A DNA stretch of 64,000 nucleotides, from the NCBI RefSeq assembly GCF_007655255.1, contig NZ_VMYE01000003.1, positions 186,001 to 250,000 on the forward strand, read 5' to 3'. The stretch's first letter is position 1, and each line of letters starts with the position of its first letter. The position numbers were made by a program, and so were the translations under genes. Shown here in pieces: positions 35,542-45,323 of this stretch. Source of the DNA: Extensimonas perlucida. GTDB taxonomy: Bacteria > Pseudomonadota > Gammaproteobacteria > Burkholderiales > Burkholderiaceae_C. The notes below the pieces were generated by a model. The model had not been told where the DNA came from. It made no database searches and saw nothing but the letters and a program-made list of their open reading frames with translations.

Positions 35542-36056
35542 TCATGCCGCGCGGGCAGGCGCTGCTGTTGCCCGCCAACCCTCTTTTCATCGCTGCGAGC
35601 CTGGTCGCCGGCCTGGCGCTGAACATGCTGCCGCTCGGGCGCGTGGTCTGGCTACCGGACTTCCTCATGCTGCTGCTCGCTTTCTGGTGCGTGCACCAGC
35701 CGCAGCGCGTGGGCATGGGCACGGCCTTCGTGCTGGGCCTGTGCATGGACGTGCAAGCCACCAGCCTGCTGGGCCAGCATGCACTCGCTTACACCGTGCT
35801 CGCCTACGGCGCGGCGGCGCTGCAGCGGCGGCTCGCGTGGTTCGGCGCCTGGGCGCAGGCCTTGCACGTGCTGCCGCTGCTGCTGCTCGCGCACGCCATA
35901 GCGCTGGCCGTGGGGCTCGCCTGGGGTGGCGTGTTCCCGGGGCTGGCCAGTATCGTCGCGCCCTTGCTCGAAACCCTGCTGTGGCCGCTGGCGAGCTGGG
36001 CATTGCTCGCCCCCCAGCGCCGCCCGCCCGAGCGCGACGCGAACCGCCCCTTGTGA
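35538..36056 (+). CDS. mreD: Rod shape-determining protein MreD
   Basis: A 172-residue integral membrane protein with five or six hydrophobic segments, fitting the MreD family (LPDFLMLLLAFWCVHQPQRVGMGTAFVLGLCMDVQ). It acts with MreC in the elongation complex. It overlaps mreC by 4 bases and lies 2 bases before mrdA. Confidence 0.92.
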   Translation: MIMPRGQALLLPANPLFIAASLVAGLALNMLPLGRVVWLPDFLMLLLAFWCVHQPQRVGMGTAFVLGLCMDVQATSLLGQHALAYTVLAYGAAALQRRLAWFGAWAQALHVLPLLLLAHAIALAVGLAWGGVFPGLASIVAPLLETLLWPLASWALLAPQRRPPERDANRPL

Positions 36057-36058
36057 CC

Positions 36059-38113
36059 ATGCCGAGGTTTGCGCGCCTTCGCCAGACCACACTGCGCCTG
36101 CGTAGGCGCCTGCAGGGCAGCGATGCGCCATGGCCGGGCGAAGAAGTCCCATCCATCGCGGAGCTGCGCAACGTGCAGGCCGACGAGGCAGACTTTCGCC
36201 TGCGCGTGCTCGTCATGGGCGCCGTGGTGCTGCTGGCGTTTGGCCTCGTGCTCGCGCGGCTGGTGTATCTGCAGGTGGTGCGCCAGGAAGACCTGGCCGC
36301 GCAGGCCGAGAGCAACCGCACCGCGGTGGTGCCCATCGTGCCCAGCCGCGGTTTGATCCTGGACCGCAACGGCGTGGTGCTCGCGAGCAACTACGCCGCG
36401 TACACGCTGGAGCTCACCCCATCCAAGGTGCCAGACCTCGAAGCCACGCTGGACGCGCTCGCGCAGGTGGTCGAGATCGGCCCGCGCGAGCGCCGGCGCT
36501 TCAAGCGCTTGCTCGAAGAATCGCGCAACTTCGATTCGCTGCCCATACGCACGCGCCTCACGGACGAAGAAGTGGCGCGCTTTGCGGCGCAGCGCTTTCG
36601 CTTTCCAGGCGTGGATGTGAAGGCGCGGCTCTTTCGCAGCTACCCGCTCGCCGACACCGCGAGCCACGCCATAGGCTACATAGGCCGCATCAACCAGGCG
36701 GAAAAAGAGCGCATCGAGGATTCCGACGACGAGGCCAACTACCGCGGCACCGAATACATAGGCAAGCTGGGCATTGAGCAAAGCTACGAAGCGCTGCTGC
36801 ACGGCACCACGGGCGTGGAGCTCATGGAGACCTCTGCAGGCGGGCGCGCCGTGCGCAAGCTCGCGAGCCGCCCGGCCACGCCGGGCAGCAACGTGGTGCT
36901 CGCGCTCGACATCAAGCTGCAAAAAATGGTCGAAGACCTGTTCGGCGAGCGGCGCGGCGCGCTCGTGGCCCTGGACCCACGCACGGGCGAAGTGCTCGCG
37001 CTCGTCTCCAAACCCACGTTCGACCCCAACCTGTTCGTCGAAGGCATAGACGTGGAAAACTGGACGGCGCTCAACGAGTCGCCCGACAAACCCCTGCTCA
37101 ACCGCGCCCTGCGCGGCACCTACCCGCCGGGCTCGACCTACAAGCCCTTCATGGCGCTGGCCGCGCTCGAGCTGGGCAAACGCACGCCGCGCGACACCAT
37201 CGTCGATCGTGGCACATGGACCTTCGGCGGCCACACTTTCCGCAGCCATGAAGACGGCGGCCTGGGCGTGGTGGACATGCACCGCAGCATCGTGCAGTCG
37301 AGCAATGTGTATTACTACGCCCTCGCGAACGACCTGGGTGTGGACGCCATCCACGACTTCATGGCGCCGCTGGGCTTCGGGCAGATCACGGGCATAGACC
37401 TCGCCGGCGAACTGCGCGGCGTGCTGCCCAGCCAGGCCTGGAAGCGCGCCACCTACCGCCGCCCCGAGCAAAAAGTCTGGTACGCGGGCGAGACCATTTC
37501 GCTGGGCATAGGCCAGGGCTACAACAACTTCACCATCCTGCAACTCGCCCAGGCCACGGCCACGCTGGCCAATGGCGGGGTGCGCCACCGCCCGCACCTT
37601 GGCATGGCCACGCTCGATCCGGTCACACACGCGCGCCAGGCGCTGCCGACCGAGCCCGGCGTGAACCTGGGCTTCAAGCCCGAACATGTCGAGGTGGTGC
37701 ATCGCGCCATGGTCGGCGTGACGCAGCAGGGCACCGCCGCGCGGGCCTTTGCCGGCGCGCGCTACCTCTCGGCAGGCAAAACCGGCACGGCGCAGGCCGT
37801 GACCATAGGGCAGAAAGAAAAATACAACGCCAGCAAGCTGCAAGAACGCCAGCGCGACCATGCGCTCTACACGGCCTTCGCCCCGGCAGAGGCGCCGCGC
37901 ATTGCGCTCGCGGTGATCGTCGAAAACGCCGGCTGGGGCGCCAGCGCAGCCGCGCCGATCGCGCGGCGCGTGTTCGACTACTGGCTGTTGGGCGAATACC
38001 CTAGCGAGGAAGACATCGCCGCGGTGCGCAGCGGCAAGGCCACCGCGCCCCTGGGCAAGCCACGGCAGGCTAGCGAAGTGCCGCTGCCGGCCGTCGTGCA
38101 ACAAGCGCCCTGA
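36059..38113 (+). CDS. mrdA: Penicillin-binding protein 2 (transpeptidase)
   Basis: A class B PBP of 684 residues. A membrane anchor (LRVLVMGAVVLLAFGLVLARLVYL, about 47-72) is followed by the dimerisation domain and the transpeptidase with active-site Ser359 in YPPGSTYKPF, the SSN element in IVQSSNVYYY and the KTG motif in SAGKTGTAQ. It crosslinks peptidoglycan during elongation. The first 45 residues are cytosolic. E. coli PBP2 is 633 residues. A rodA gene, often adjacent, is not in this window downstream; the next gene is on the other strand. Confidence 0.95.
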   Translation: MPRFARLRQTTLRLRRRLQGSDAPWPGEEVPSIAELRNVQADEADFRLRVLVMGAVVLLAFGLVLARLVYLQVVRQEDLAAQAESNRTAVVPIVPSRGLILDRNGVVLASNYAAYTLELTPSKVPDLEATLDALAQVVEIGPRERRRFKRLLEESRNFDSLPIRTRLTDEEVARFAAQRFRFPGVDVKARLFRSYPLADTASHAIGYIGRINQAEKERIEDSDDEANYRGTEYIGKLGIEQSYEALLHGTTGVELMETSAGGRAVRKLASRPATPGSNVVLALDIKLQKMVEDLFGERRGALVALDPRTGEVLALVSKPTFDPNLFVEGIDVENWTALNESPDKPLLNRALRGTYPPGSTYKPFMALAALELGKRTPRDTIVDRGTWTFGGHTFRSHEDGGLGVVDMHRSIVQSSNVYYYALANDLGVDAIHDFMAPLGFGQITGIDLAGELRGVLPSQAWKRATYRRPEQKVWYAGETISLGIGQGYNNFTILQLAQATATLANGGVRHRPHLGMATLDPVTHARQALPTEPGVNLGFKPEHVEVVHRAMVGVTQQGTAARAFAGARYLSAGKTGTAQAVTIGQKEKYNASKLQERQRDHALYTAFAPAEAPRIALAVIVENAGWGASAAAPIARRVFDYWLLGEYPSEEDIAAVRSGKATAPLGKPRQASEVPLPAVVQQAP

Positions 38114-38115
38114 GA

Positions 38116-39009
38116 TCAGAACTTGCGCGAGCTCGGCGACTGTAACTGGCTCAGCACCAGCGCAGCCACGATCAGCGCCGCGCCTGCGCTGCCCGTCCAG
38201 CCAAGCCGCTCGCCCAGCAGCGCCCACGCGGCGAGCGCGGCGAACACCGGCTCGAGCCCGTACACGATGGCGCTGCGCACAGCATCGACGCGCTGCTGCC
38301 CCCAGGCCTGCAAACTCACGACGAGCGCGCTGGCGACGAGCCCGAGATACAGCAGCGCACCCCAGCTTGTGGCGTCGAGGCGCCCGAGCGACGCAAGCCA
38401 GCCCAGGCCGCTGCCGCGCGCGAGCAGCAACGCCGTCGCGGCAGCGCACATCACGCCCGCCTGCACCGCGGCCATGCGCGTGGCGCGCAGCGGCTGGGCC
38501 GCCGTGCGGCGCGCGCATTCTTCGAGCGCGAGGACGTAGAGCGCATAAAACAGCGTACTCACCAGCGTGAGCGTGTCGCCGAAATTCCAGGGCGCGTCCG
38601 CGCGGAACATCAGGGCCATGCCCGCGCAGGCCAGGGCGCAGGCCGCCCACAGGTGCCAGCCGTAGCGACGCCGCAGCACCAGCATGGCCAACAGCGGCAC
38701 CACGAGCACATTGAGCCCGGTGACGAAGGCGTTGCGGTTGCTGCTGGTGCGCGTGAGCCCCTCGATCTGCAGCCAAAACGCGACGAACAGCAAGACCCCG
38801 AGCAGGCCGCCCCACGCCCGCTCGGGCCCGCGCATGCCGTGCCACAGCGGCGCGAGCACGAGCGAGGCAATGGCAAAGCGCAGCCAGATGATCTGCAGCG
38901 CGTCGAGCTGCGCCGACAGCAGCTTCATCGCCGGAAAGGTCGTGCCCCAGACCACGGTCACGATCAACAGGGCCAGCATGGCCAGCAGGCCACCACGTTC
39001 AGAGCGCAT
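38116..39009 (-). CDS. DMT/EamA-family transporter
   Basis: A 297-residue membrane protein with about ten hydrophobic segments and two EamA repeats, the first starting LIVTVVWGTTFPAMKLL and the second ending ARxIVYGLEPVFAALAAWALLGERLG. Members move metabolites out of the cell; the substrate is unknown. It converges with mrdA, two bases apart. Its upstream flank holds the IS30 remnant, and the stop of a small open frame overlaps its start. Confidence 0.88.
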   Translation of the reverse strand: MRSERGGLLAMLALLIVTVVWGTTFPAMKLLSAQLDALQIIWLRFAIASLVLAPLWHGMRGPERAWGGLLGVLLFVAFWLQIEGLTRTSSNRNAFVTGLNVLVVPLLAMLVLRRRYGWHLWAACALACAGMALMFRADAPWNFGDTLTLVSTLFYALYVLALEECARRTAAQPLRATRMAAVQAGVMCAAATALLLARGSGLGWLASLGRLDATSWGALLYLGLVASALVVSLQAWGQQRVDAVRSAIVYGLEPVFAALAAWALLGERLGWTGSAGAALIVAALVLSQLQSPSSRKF

Positions 39010-39145
39010 GGAACAACGTGCCGGCGCCGGCAGCCACGGGCTGGAACGTAGCCGACTGGATGCGGTTGCCCACGTTGGAGCGCTCGACCCCGCCGATCGC
39101 ACGGGCCAGCGGCGAATCCTCGCGCACAGCGATGAAGTTGCTCAC
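38999..39145 (-). other. Small open frame of uncertain status between transporter and IS30 remnant
   Basis: A GTG-started 48-codon frame (VSNFIAVREDSPLARAIGG...) begins within the IS30 fragment stop codon and ends inside the transporter start. The tail AGAGTLFHAL and the mix of acidic and basic residues look like real protein sequence, so it may be the tail of a gene that was cut by the insertion. I recognise no family. Coding status is unproven. Confidence 0.25.
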
Positions 39146-39343
39146 CAGCGCCCGCGCTGCAGTTCGCGGCGGATGGTGCTGGGGCTGCGCCCGAGCAGCT
39201 GGGCGATGAAGCGTTGGCTGCTGCCTTGCTGGGTCAGTGAGGCCCGTGTGATGCGTTCCTCGGGCTGCAATGGTGTGTATCTGCTGCTCATCTGCGCAAT
39301 TTACCTGATGGGGTGGTGTTGCACTTCGGACTTGAAATCGCCC
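39142..39343 (-). pseudogene. IS30-family transposase remnant (5' end only)
   Basis: From ATG 39291 the frame encodes 49 residues (MSSRYTPLQPEERITRASL... IAQLLGRSPSTIRRELQRGRW) and then stops at 39142. The segment matches the N-terminal helix-turn-helix of IS30-type transposases; the catalytic DDE domain is absent. Upstream, 39292-39343 contains GTTGCACTTCGGACTTGAAATC (on the plus strand), a likely IS end. The other IS end is not visible, so this is a deletion remnant. It abuts a truncated family A element at 39344. Confidence 0.7.
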
Positions 39344-39408
39344 CGGTAAAAAATGGGCCGCTGCGGCGCATTCGCAGCCGACGATTCCAAAGTCCGACAG
39401 GCTCCTAG
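39344..39408 (+). mobile_element. Family A repeat, copy 4, left side truncated
   Basis: Only the right 64 bp remain (CGGTAAAAAATGGGCC ... CCAAAGTCCGACAGGCTC), ending in CTAG. The break at about 39344 coincides with the probable IS30 end, so the IS (or the deletion that followed it) removed the left half. The right end stops two bases before the stop codon of the TauE gene. Confidence 0.75.
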
Positions 39409-39410
39409 CT

Positions 39411-40169
39411 TCAGCGCAGGAAAGCATCCCACCCTGTCTTGCAAATCAAAACGCCCACCACCGCGATGAAAATACCGCGCACGAAGCCGGCTCCGTGTCG
39501 CAACGCCAGATGGGTGCCCAGCACGCTGCCCAGCACGTTGGCTGCCCCCAGCGTGAGCGCGAGTGACCACCACACGTGGCCTTTGCTCGCAAACAGCAGG
39601 ATCGCGGCGACATTGCTCGCAAAGTTGAGCAGCTTGGCCGACACCGAGGCGTTGAGAAAGTCATACCCGAGCACGCGCACGAGCAGGAAAATGAAAAAGC
39701 TGCCCGTCCCCGGCCCGAAAAATCCATCGTAAAAGCCGACGCCCGCGCCGATCAGGCTCGCAAAAATAGCCTCATTTTTGCCTGAATACCTGGGCGTATG
39801 CTGCCTTCCAAGCTCTTTTTTAGAGAGCGTATAAAGGAGTACGGCGAGCAATACCAGGGGCAGCAGCCGGCGCAGCGTATCTCCGGGGATCAAGGTGACA
39901 GCCCAGGCTCCGGCCCACGCCGCAAGAAACGCGGCCACTGCGGCCGGCAGCATGGCGCTCCAGCGCAGCGGCACGCGCCGGCTGTAATTCCAGGTGGCCA
40001 TGGCCGTGCCCCACACCGAGGTGGCCTTGTTCGTGCCCAGCAGGGTCGCCGCAGCCGCCTGCGGAAAAGCCGCAAACAGGGCCGGCAGCAGCACCAGCCC
40101 TCCGCCACCGACGATGGCATCGACAAAACCCGCGAGCAAGGCGGCGAGCGCCATCGCAATCCATTCCAT
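39411..40169 (-). CDS. TauE/SafE-family sulfite exporter-like permease
   Basis: A 252-residue membrane protein with about eight hydrophobic segments. The N-terminal GFVDAIVGGGGLVLLPAL and later GAGVGFYDGFFGPGTGSFFIF repeats are the TauE family signature. Members export sulfite, sulfonates or organic sulfur compounds, or import short organic acids; the role here is unknown. Start at ATG 40169. Its 3' end abuts a truncated family A element. Confidence 0.9.
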   Translation of the reverse strand: MEWIAMALAALLAGFVDAIVGGGGLVLLPALFAAFPQAAAATLLGTNKATSVWGTAMATWNYSRRVPLRWSAMLPAAVAAFLAAWAGAWAVTLIPGDTLRRLLPLVLLAVLLYTLSKKELGRQHTPRYSGKNEAIFASLIGAGVGFYDGFFGPGTGSFFIFLLVRVLGYDFLNASVSAKLLNFASNVAAILLFASKGHVWWSLALTLGAANVLGSVLGTHLALRHGAGFVRGIFIAVVGVLICKTGWDAFLR

Positions 40170-40392
40170 GCGGGTATTGTCGCCGCCCCAAAAAGCTACC
40201 GACTGAAGAGCATCCAACGCACGATGCAGCTGGACTTTTCCGCATTTTTGGCAAAAAAAAGCGCCGGGATCACCGACGCTGGAAAAAGTGCACCTCATGG
40301 GGCGCTTTGAAAGGATTGTGTGCTTGTGGGTGTCTCCTCGGCTCCCTCGTTTGGCGCAGGCAGCGCTTTCGAGTGAGGGGACTGTAAGCGCA

Positions 40393-40502
40393 TTCACTGC
40401 ATTGGTGCATTGGGGATTTCCCGCCCCCGCCGCTCGCCGCAACCCAGCACGCCCGCAGCCACCACGCCGCATGCCGCCGGGTCCATTGGCACGTCTTGTG
40501 CA
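40393..40502 (+). promoter_or_regulatory. Sigma-54 promoter and candidate NtrC site upstream of amtB
   Basis: TTGGCACGTCTTGTGCA (40486-40502) keeps the -24 GG (40488-40489) and -12 GC (40500-40501) with exactly ten bases between, the invariant spacing of sigma-54 promoters. About 90 bases upstream, 40393-40409 (TTCACTGCATTGGTGCA) has a perfect TGGTGCA half-site and an imperfect left half of an NtrC dyad. A second weaker one lies near 40289-40305 (TGCACCTCATGGGGCGC). This fits nitrogen-limitation control of the ammonium transporter. The rest of 40170-40540 has no gene that I can see. Confidence 0.6.
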
Positions 40503-40540
40503 AGGGGTTCCTCGTTACTCCTCTTTACAGAAAGGCGTTC

Positions 40541-41920
40541 ATGATGCGCGCAGCCTTGCTTCGATGGCTTGGAATCACAGTGCCTGGAATCCTCGGGCTT
40601 GGTACCGCTGCCCTGGCCCAGACACCGCCGGGCACCGGCGCCGCGCTGGCACTGGCCCCGGCTGCGCCGGCAACGCTGACTGCGCCTGCGCTCGTGGCGC
40701 AAAGCAGCATCAGCGCGGGGGACACTGCCTGGATGATCACCGCCACGGCGCTGGTGCTGCTGATGACCTTGCCCGGCATCGCGCTGTTTTACGCCGGCAT
40801 GGTGCGCAAGAAGAACGTGCTCAACACCATGGCCAGCGTGGTGGCGATTGCCGCGCTGGTGAGTGTGCTGTGGTTTGCCGCAGGCTACTCGTGGGCCTTC
40901 ACGCCGGGCAGCCCATGGTTGGGCGGCGGAGAGCGCCTGGGTTTTGCCGGGCTGGACCTGCAGCAGGGCGCAGGCCTGGTCGCGGTAAGCCATATTGCGC
41001 CGCACATTCCCGAATCGGTCTATGCCATGTTCCAGCTGACTTTTGCCCTCATCACCGCCGCTCTGGTCGTGGGCGCGCTGGTCGAGCGCATGCGCTTTTC
41101 CGCCCTGTTGTGGTTCATGGGCCTGTGGTCGCTGTGCGTGTACGTGCCGGTGGCGCACTGGGTGTGGGAGCCTGGCGGCTGGCTGGCGCGGCTTGGGGCG
41201 CTGGATTTTGCCGGCGGCACGGTGGTGCACGTGAACGCCGGTGTTGCGGGCCTGGTCTGCGCCTGGATCCTGGGGCCACGCCAAGGCTACGGCCGCGAGC
41301 CGTTCGAGCCCTACAACCTGGGCTTCACCATGGTGGGCGCGGGCCTGCTGTGGGTGGGCTGGTTTGGGTTCAATGCCGGCTCGGCCGTCGCCGCCGATGG
41401 GCGCGCCGGGCTGGCCATGGCCGTGACGCACCTCGCGGCCGCGGCGGGCGCACTGGCCTGGATGCTTGCCGAATGGATAGCGCGCGGACGCCCCTCACTG
41501 CTGGGCCTGTGCTCGGGGCTGGTGGCCGGGCTGGTGGCGGTCACGCCTGCCGCCGGCTTCGTCACCTTGCGCTCGGCGCTGCTGATCGGGCTGATCGCGG
41601 GAGTGGCCTGCTATTGGGGCGCCACGGGGCTCAAGCGCCTGCTGGGCGCGGACGATTCGCTGGACGTGTTCGGCGTACATGGCGTGGGCGGCGTCGTCGG
41701 CTCTTTGTTGACGGGCGTATTTGCCGACCCGGTGGTCTCCGGGGCGCGGGGCGACGTGCTCACGCAGGCCCTGGGCGTGGCGGCAGTGCTGGTGTACGGC
41801 CTGGTCGGCACCGCGCTGTGCTTGTGGATCACACGCCTGGTGGTCGGCTTGCGCGTGGATGCGCAAAGCGAGTTGACCGGGCTGGATATCGCCCAGCAGC
41901 GAGAGCGGCTGGGTCATTGA
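40541..41920 (+). CDS. amtB: Ammonium transporter
   Basis: Amt-family channel of 459 residues. An N-terminal signal peptide (LGITVPGILGLGTAALAQ) is followed by eleven membrane segments with FYAGMVRKKNVLNTM (about 85), the twin-His region GTVVHVNAGVAGLV (His about 228) and DVFGVHGVGGVVGSL (His about 382). It takes up ammonium at low concentration. No glnK precedes it, although glnK and amtB are commonly paired. Start at the first of two ATGs, after AAAGG. Confidence 0.93.
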   Translation: MMRAALLRWLGITVPGILGLGTAALAQTPPGTGAALALAPAAPATLTAPALVAQSSISAGDTAWMITATALVLLMTLPGIALFYAGMVRKKNVLNTMASVVAIAALVSVLWFAAGYSWAFTPGSPWLGGGERLGFAGLDLQQGAGLVAVSHIAPHIPESVYAMFQLTFALITAALVVGALVERMRFSALLWFMGLWSLCVYVPVAHWVWEPGGWLARLGALDFAGGTVVHVNAGVAGLVCAWILGPRQGYGREPFEPYNLGFTMVGAGLLWVGWFGFNAGSAVAADGRAGLAMAVTHLAAAAGALAWMLAEWIARGRPSLLGLCSGLVAGLVAVTPAAGFVTLRSALLIGLIAGVACYWGATGLKRLLGADDSLDVFGVHGVGGVVGSLLTGVFADPVVSGARGDVLTQALGVAAVLVYGLVGTALCLWITRLVVGLRVDAQSELTGLDIAQQRERLGH

Positions 41921-41961
41921 TGGCGCAAGCGGGTGGCGAAAAGAACGCAAGGAGTCGAAGC

Positions 41962-42261
41962 ATGCTGGAGAGCGAGAAACTGGCTATCGCGGCGCACCTG
42001 CATGTGCTGCTGCGGCGCAAGACGGGGCGCGTGACGGACACCGAATGGATGGCCTGCAATGCCGACTATGCGCGCGAAATCGTGCGTTTTGCACGCCAGC
42101 GCGCCGCCGAAGACCAGACGCCCGAACTGTCCGAGTGGGCTGACAAGCTCGAGCGCGCCATGGGCGCCATGGGCGCGGGCGCCGCGTTACCGCAGGTTCC
42201 AGCTCCGGCGCCACCGCCTGCGCCACCCGAAGCGCCACGCTATGTCGGAGGCATACGCTGA
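41962..42261 (+). CDS. Small conserved-looking protein of unknown function
   Basis: A 99-residue protein. A well placed AAGGAG (41949-41954) favours the ATG at 41962 over one at 41920 that overlaps the amtB stop. The first 65 residues look like a small helical domain (ESEKLAIAAHLHVLLRRKTGRVTDTEWMACNADYA) and the tail is Pro/Ala-rich (QVPAPAPPPAPPEAP). I recognise no family. Being just downstream of amtB suggests it shares the nitrogen-controlled transcript. Confidence 0.55.
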   Translation: MLESEKLAIAAHLHVLLRRKTGRVTDTEWMACNADYAREIVRFARQRAAEDQTPELSEWADKLERAMGAMGAGAALPQVPAPAPPPAPPEAPRYVGGIR

Positions 42262-42370
42262 TCCTGCCCCCGGCGCAGTGGTGGCTTTTTCAGACAGCCA
42301 GAATGCTACTACATCAGTAGCTTGTCACGCTCTCTGGGACTGCGAAAAAAGGCAATTTCGTGCCGAAATC

Positions 42371-43813
<1,443 letters not shown>

Positions 43814-43882
43814 TCAGACTGCTCTCGATAGAATCGGTTGCAAATGGCCCACGAATCTCCCCAGCGTACCGGAAGCAAAACC

Positions 43883-44503
43883 ATGAAACTGATAGGCACG
43901 CTCACCAGCCCCTACGTGCGCAAAGTGCGCGTCGTCCTGGCCGAAAAAAAGCTCGACTACCAGTTCGTGCTCGATGACGTCTGGGCGCAGGACACCACCA
44001 TCGCCAGTGCCAACCCCTTGGGCAAGGTGCCCTGCCTGGTGCTCGAAGGCGGCGAGGCCGTGTTCGATTCGCGCGTGATCGTCGAATACCTCGACACGCT
44101 CTCGCCCGTGGGCAAGCTGATTCCGCCGCAAGGGCGTGAACGCGCTGAAGTGAAGACCTGGGAGGCGCTGGCCGATGGTCTGCTCGACGCCGCCATCCTG
44201 GCGCGGCTCGAGGCCACCTGGCCGGGCCGCAAAGAGAGTGAGCGCAGCCAGGCCTGGATAGACCGTCAGCTCGGCAAGACGCAGCAGGCGCTCAAGGCCA
44301 TGAGCCTGGGGCTGGGCGACAAGCCCTATTGCAGCGGCATCCACCTGAGCCTGTCGGACATCGCGGTGGGCGTGGCGCTCGGCTGGCTGGAGTTCCGCTT
44401 TCCGCAAGTCGCCTGGCGCGCGCAGTACCCGAACCTGGGCAAGCTGCTCGACAAGCTCATGCAGCGCCCGAGCTTCGCCGACACCCGCCCGCCCGCAGCC
44501 TGA
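43883..44503 (+). CDS. Glutathione S-transferase family protein
   Basis: A 206-residue GST. The thioredoxin-like N-domain (MKLIGTLTSPYVRKVRVVLAEKK) has the Ser of SPYVRK at the usual active-site position, with cis-Pro in GKVPCLVL and the FDSRVIVEYLD glutathione contact. The C-domain is all helical. Substrate unknown. A terminator-like hairpin follows at 44543. Confidence 0.88.
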   Translation: MKLIGTLTSPYVRKVRVVLAEKKLDYQFVLDDVWAQDTTIASANPLGKVPCLVLEGGEAVFDSRVIVEYLDTLSPVGKLIPPQGRERAEVKTWEALADGLLDAAILARLEATWPGRKESERSQAWIDRQLGKTQQALKAMSLGLGDKPYCSGIHLSLSDIAVGVALGWLEFRFPQVAWRAQYPNLGKLLDKLMQRPSFADTRPPAA

Positions 44504-44542
44504 GAGGCTGCGCCCCCCGCACAAGCCGCACACACAAAAACG

Positions 44543-44609
44543 GCGCCCAGCTGCCGGATGGCGCAGGGGCCCGCTGGGCGCTTGTGCTTTTGCTCGTGCT
44601 TTTGTGCGC
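44543..44609 (+). terminator. Inverted repeat with T-rich tail after the GST gene
   Basis: GCGCCCAGC (44543-44551) pairs perfectly with GCTGGGCGC (44573-44581) across 21 bases, followed by TTGTGCTTTTGCTCGTGCTT. A plausible Rho-independent end for the GST transcript, about 40 bases after its stop. Confidence 0.5.
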
Positions 44610-44611
44610 TG

Positions 44612-44740
44612 AAAAAACAAAAACGTTGCGAAGCGTCCCAGAGCAAACAAGAGAGGGAGGGAGGAGGACACCCTGGGAGGTTCATTCGGCACACCCGGCA
44701 CCGAAAGGCTTCGCAACGACAAAAAACCGCAACCAACCAA
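44612..44740 (-). ncRNA. Candidate small RNA with CCTCCTCCC (anti-Shine-Dalgarno) loop
   Basis: On the minus strand an 11-bp closing helix (CGTTGCGAAGC, complement of 44708-44718, with GCTTCGCAACG, complement of 44624-44634) surrounds two hairpins. The first (44701-44705 with 44685-44689) is CGAA/TTCG-like. The second (TCCCAG / CTGGGA, 44673-44678 with 44636-44641) has a 31-base loop holding CCTCCTCCCTCCCTC (44653-44667). The right arm is followed by TTTTTGTTTTTT, a strong terminator run. A TACGAT (44747-44752) could be a -10. This layout resembles the CCUCCUCCC-loop sRNAs (CcsR/alpha-r14 type). Expression is untested. Confidence 0.45.
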
Positions 44741-44875
44741 CTTGCTATCGTAGGCAGTAGAGGCTCGTTGCCGATGCGGAGTTCCTTTCCATGGGGTAAA
44801 GATTTGTAAACCCCATCGGGTTCGCCGCCGGGGCGGGTCTGCCGTGACCAGCGGAGCGCGGTACGATTGCCGCCC

Positions 44876-45235
44876 ATGAGCGACACCAAGACCCCGACGC
44901 CTGGCGCTTCGTCGTATTACCAGCGCCACATCTTCTTTTGCCTCAACGAACGCCCGAACGGCGAGGCCTGTTGCGGCCAGCATGGCGCGCAGGCAGCTTT
45001 CGAACGCTGCAAGGTGTTGGTCAAGGAAGCCGGATTGTCCGGCCCCGGCATGGTGCGCGTGAACAAGGCCGGCTGCCTGGACCGCTGCGCGGGCGCGCCC
45101 GTGGCGGTGGTCTATCCCGAAGCCGTCTGGTACACCTACGTGGACGCGAGCGACATCGAGGAAATTTTCCACTCGCACCTGCAAAACGGCCAGGTGGTCG
45201 AGCGCCTGCTGCTGCCGCCCGATGTGGGGCATTGA
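44876..45235 (+). CDS. Thioredoxin-like 2Fe-2S ferredoxin
   Basis: A 119-residue protein of the thioredoxin-fold (2Fe-2S) ferredoxin family. Cysteines are present in HIFFCLNERPNGEACCGQHG and later in VRVNKAGCLDRCAGAPVAVVYPE, the C-x(n)-C ... C-x3-C pattern of these proteins. It may act as an electron carrier; no partner gene is next to it. The ATG at 44876 is chosen over a GTG-type extension. Its upstream region holds the candidate small RNA on the opposite strand. Confidence 0.85.
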   Translation: MSDTKTPTPGASSYYQRHIFFCLNERPNGEACCGQHGAQAAFERCKVLVKEAGLSGPGMVRVNKAGCLDRCAGAPVAVVYPEAVWYTYVDASDIEEIFHSHLQNGQVVERLLLPPDVGH

Positions 45236-45255
45236 GAATCTGCTCCGAGGAACTT

Positions 45256-45312
45256 TCAAGCCTTTTTGGCCTCTAGTGCTCTTGTATCAAGCGCTAGCAG
45301 CTATCAAAACCT
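45256..45312 (+). repeat. Family C short repeat, copy 4 (minus orientation)
   Basis: On the minus strand it reads TTGATAGCTGCTAGCGCTTG then ATACAAGAGCACTAGAGGCC followed by AAAAAGGCTTG. The most complete copy here: GCGCTTG and the AGAGC(A)CTAG side share the shape of the others. It lies in the 88-bp gap between the ferredoxin and hydrolase genes. Confidence 0.6.
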
Positions 45313-45323
45313 AAGTATTTCCG

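Noticed and set aside
35189-38113. Long frame starting inside mreC that fuses to mrdA
   Set aside because: It passes through mreC and mreD in a different frame; the true mrdA start is at 36059, where the sequence begins to look like PBP2.
44653-44667. Purine-rich GAGGGAGGGAGGAGG as a ribosome-binding cluster
   Set aside because: No start codon at a fitting distance on the plus strand; the minus-strand structure explains it better.
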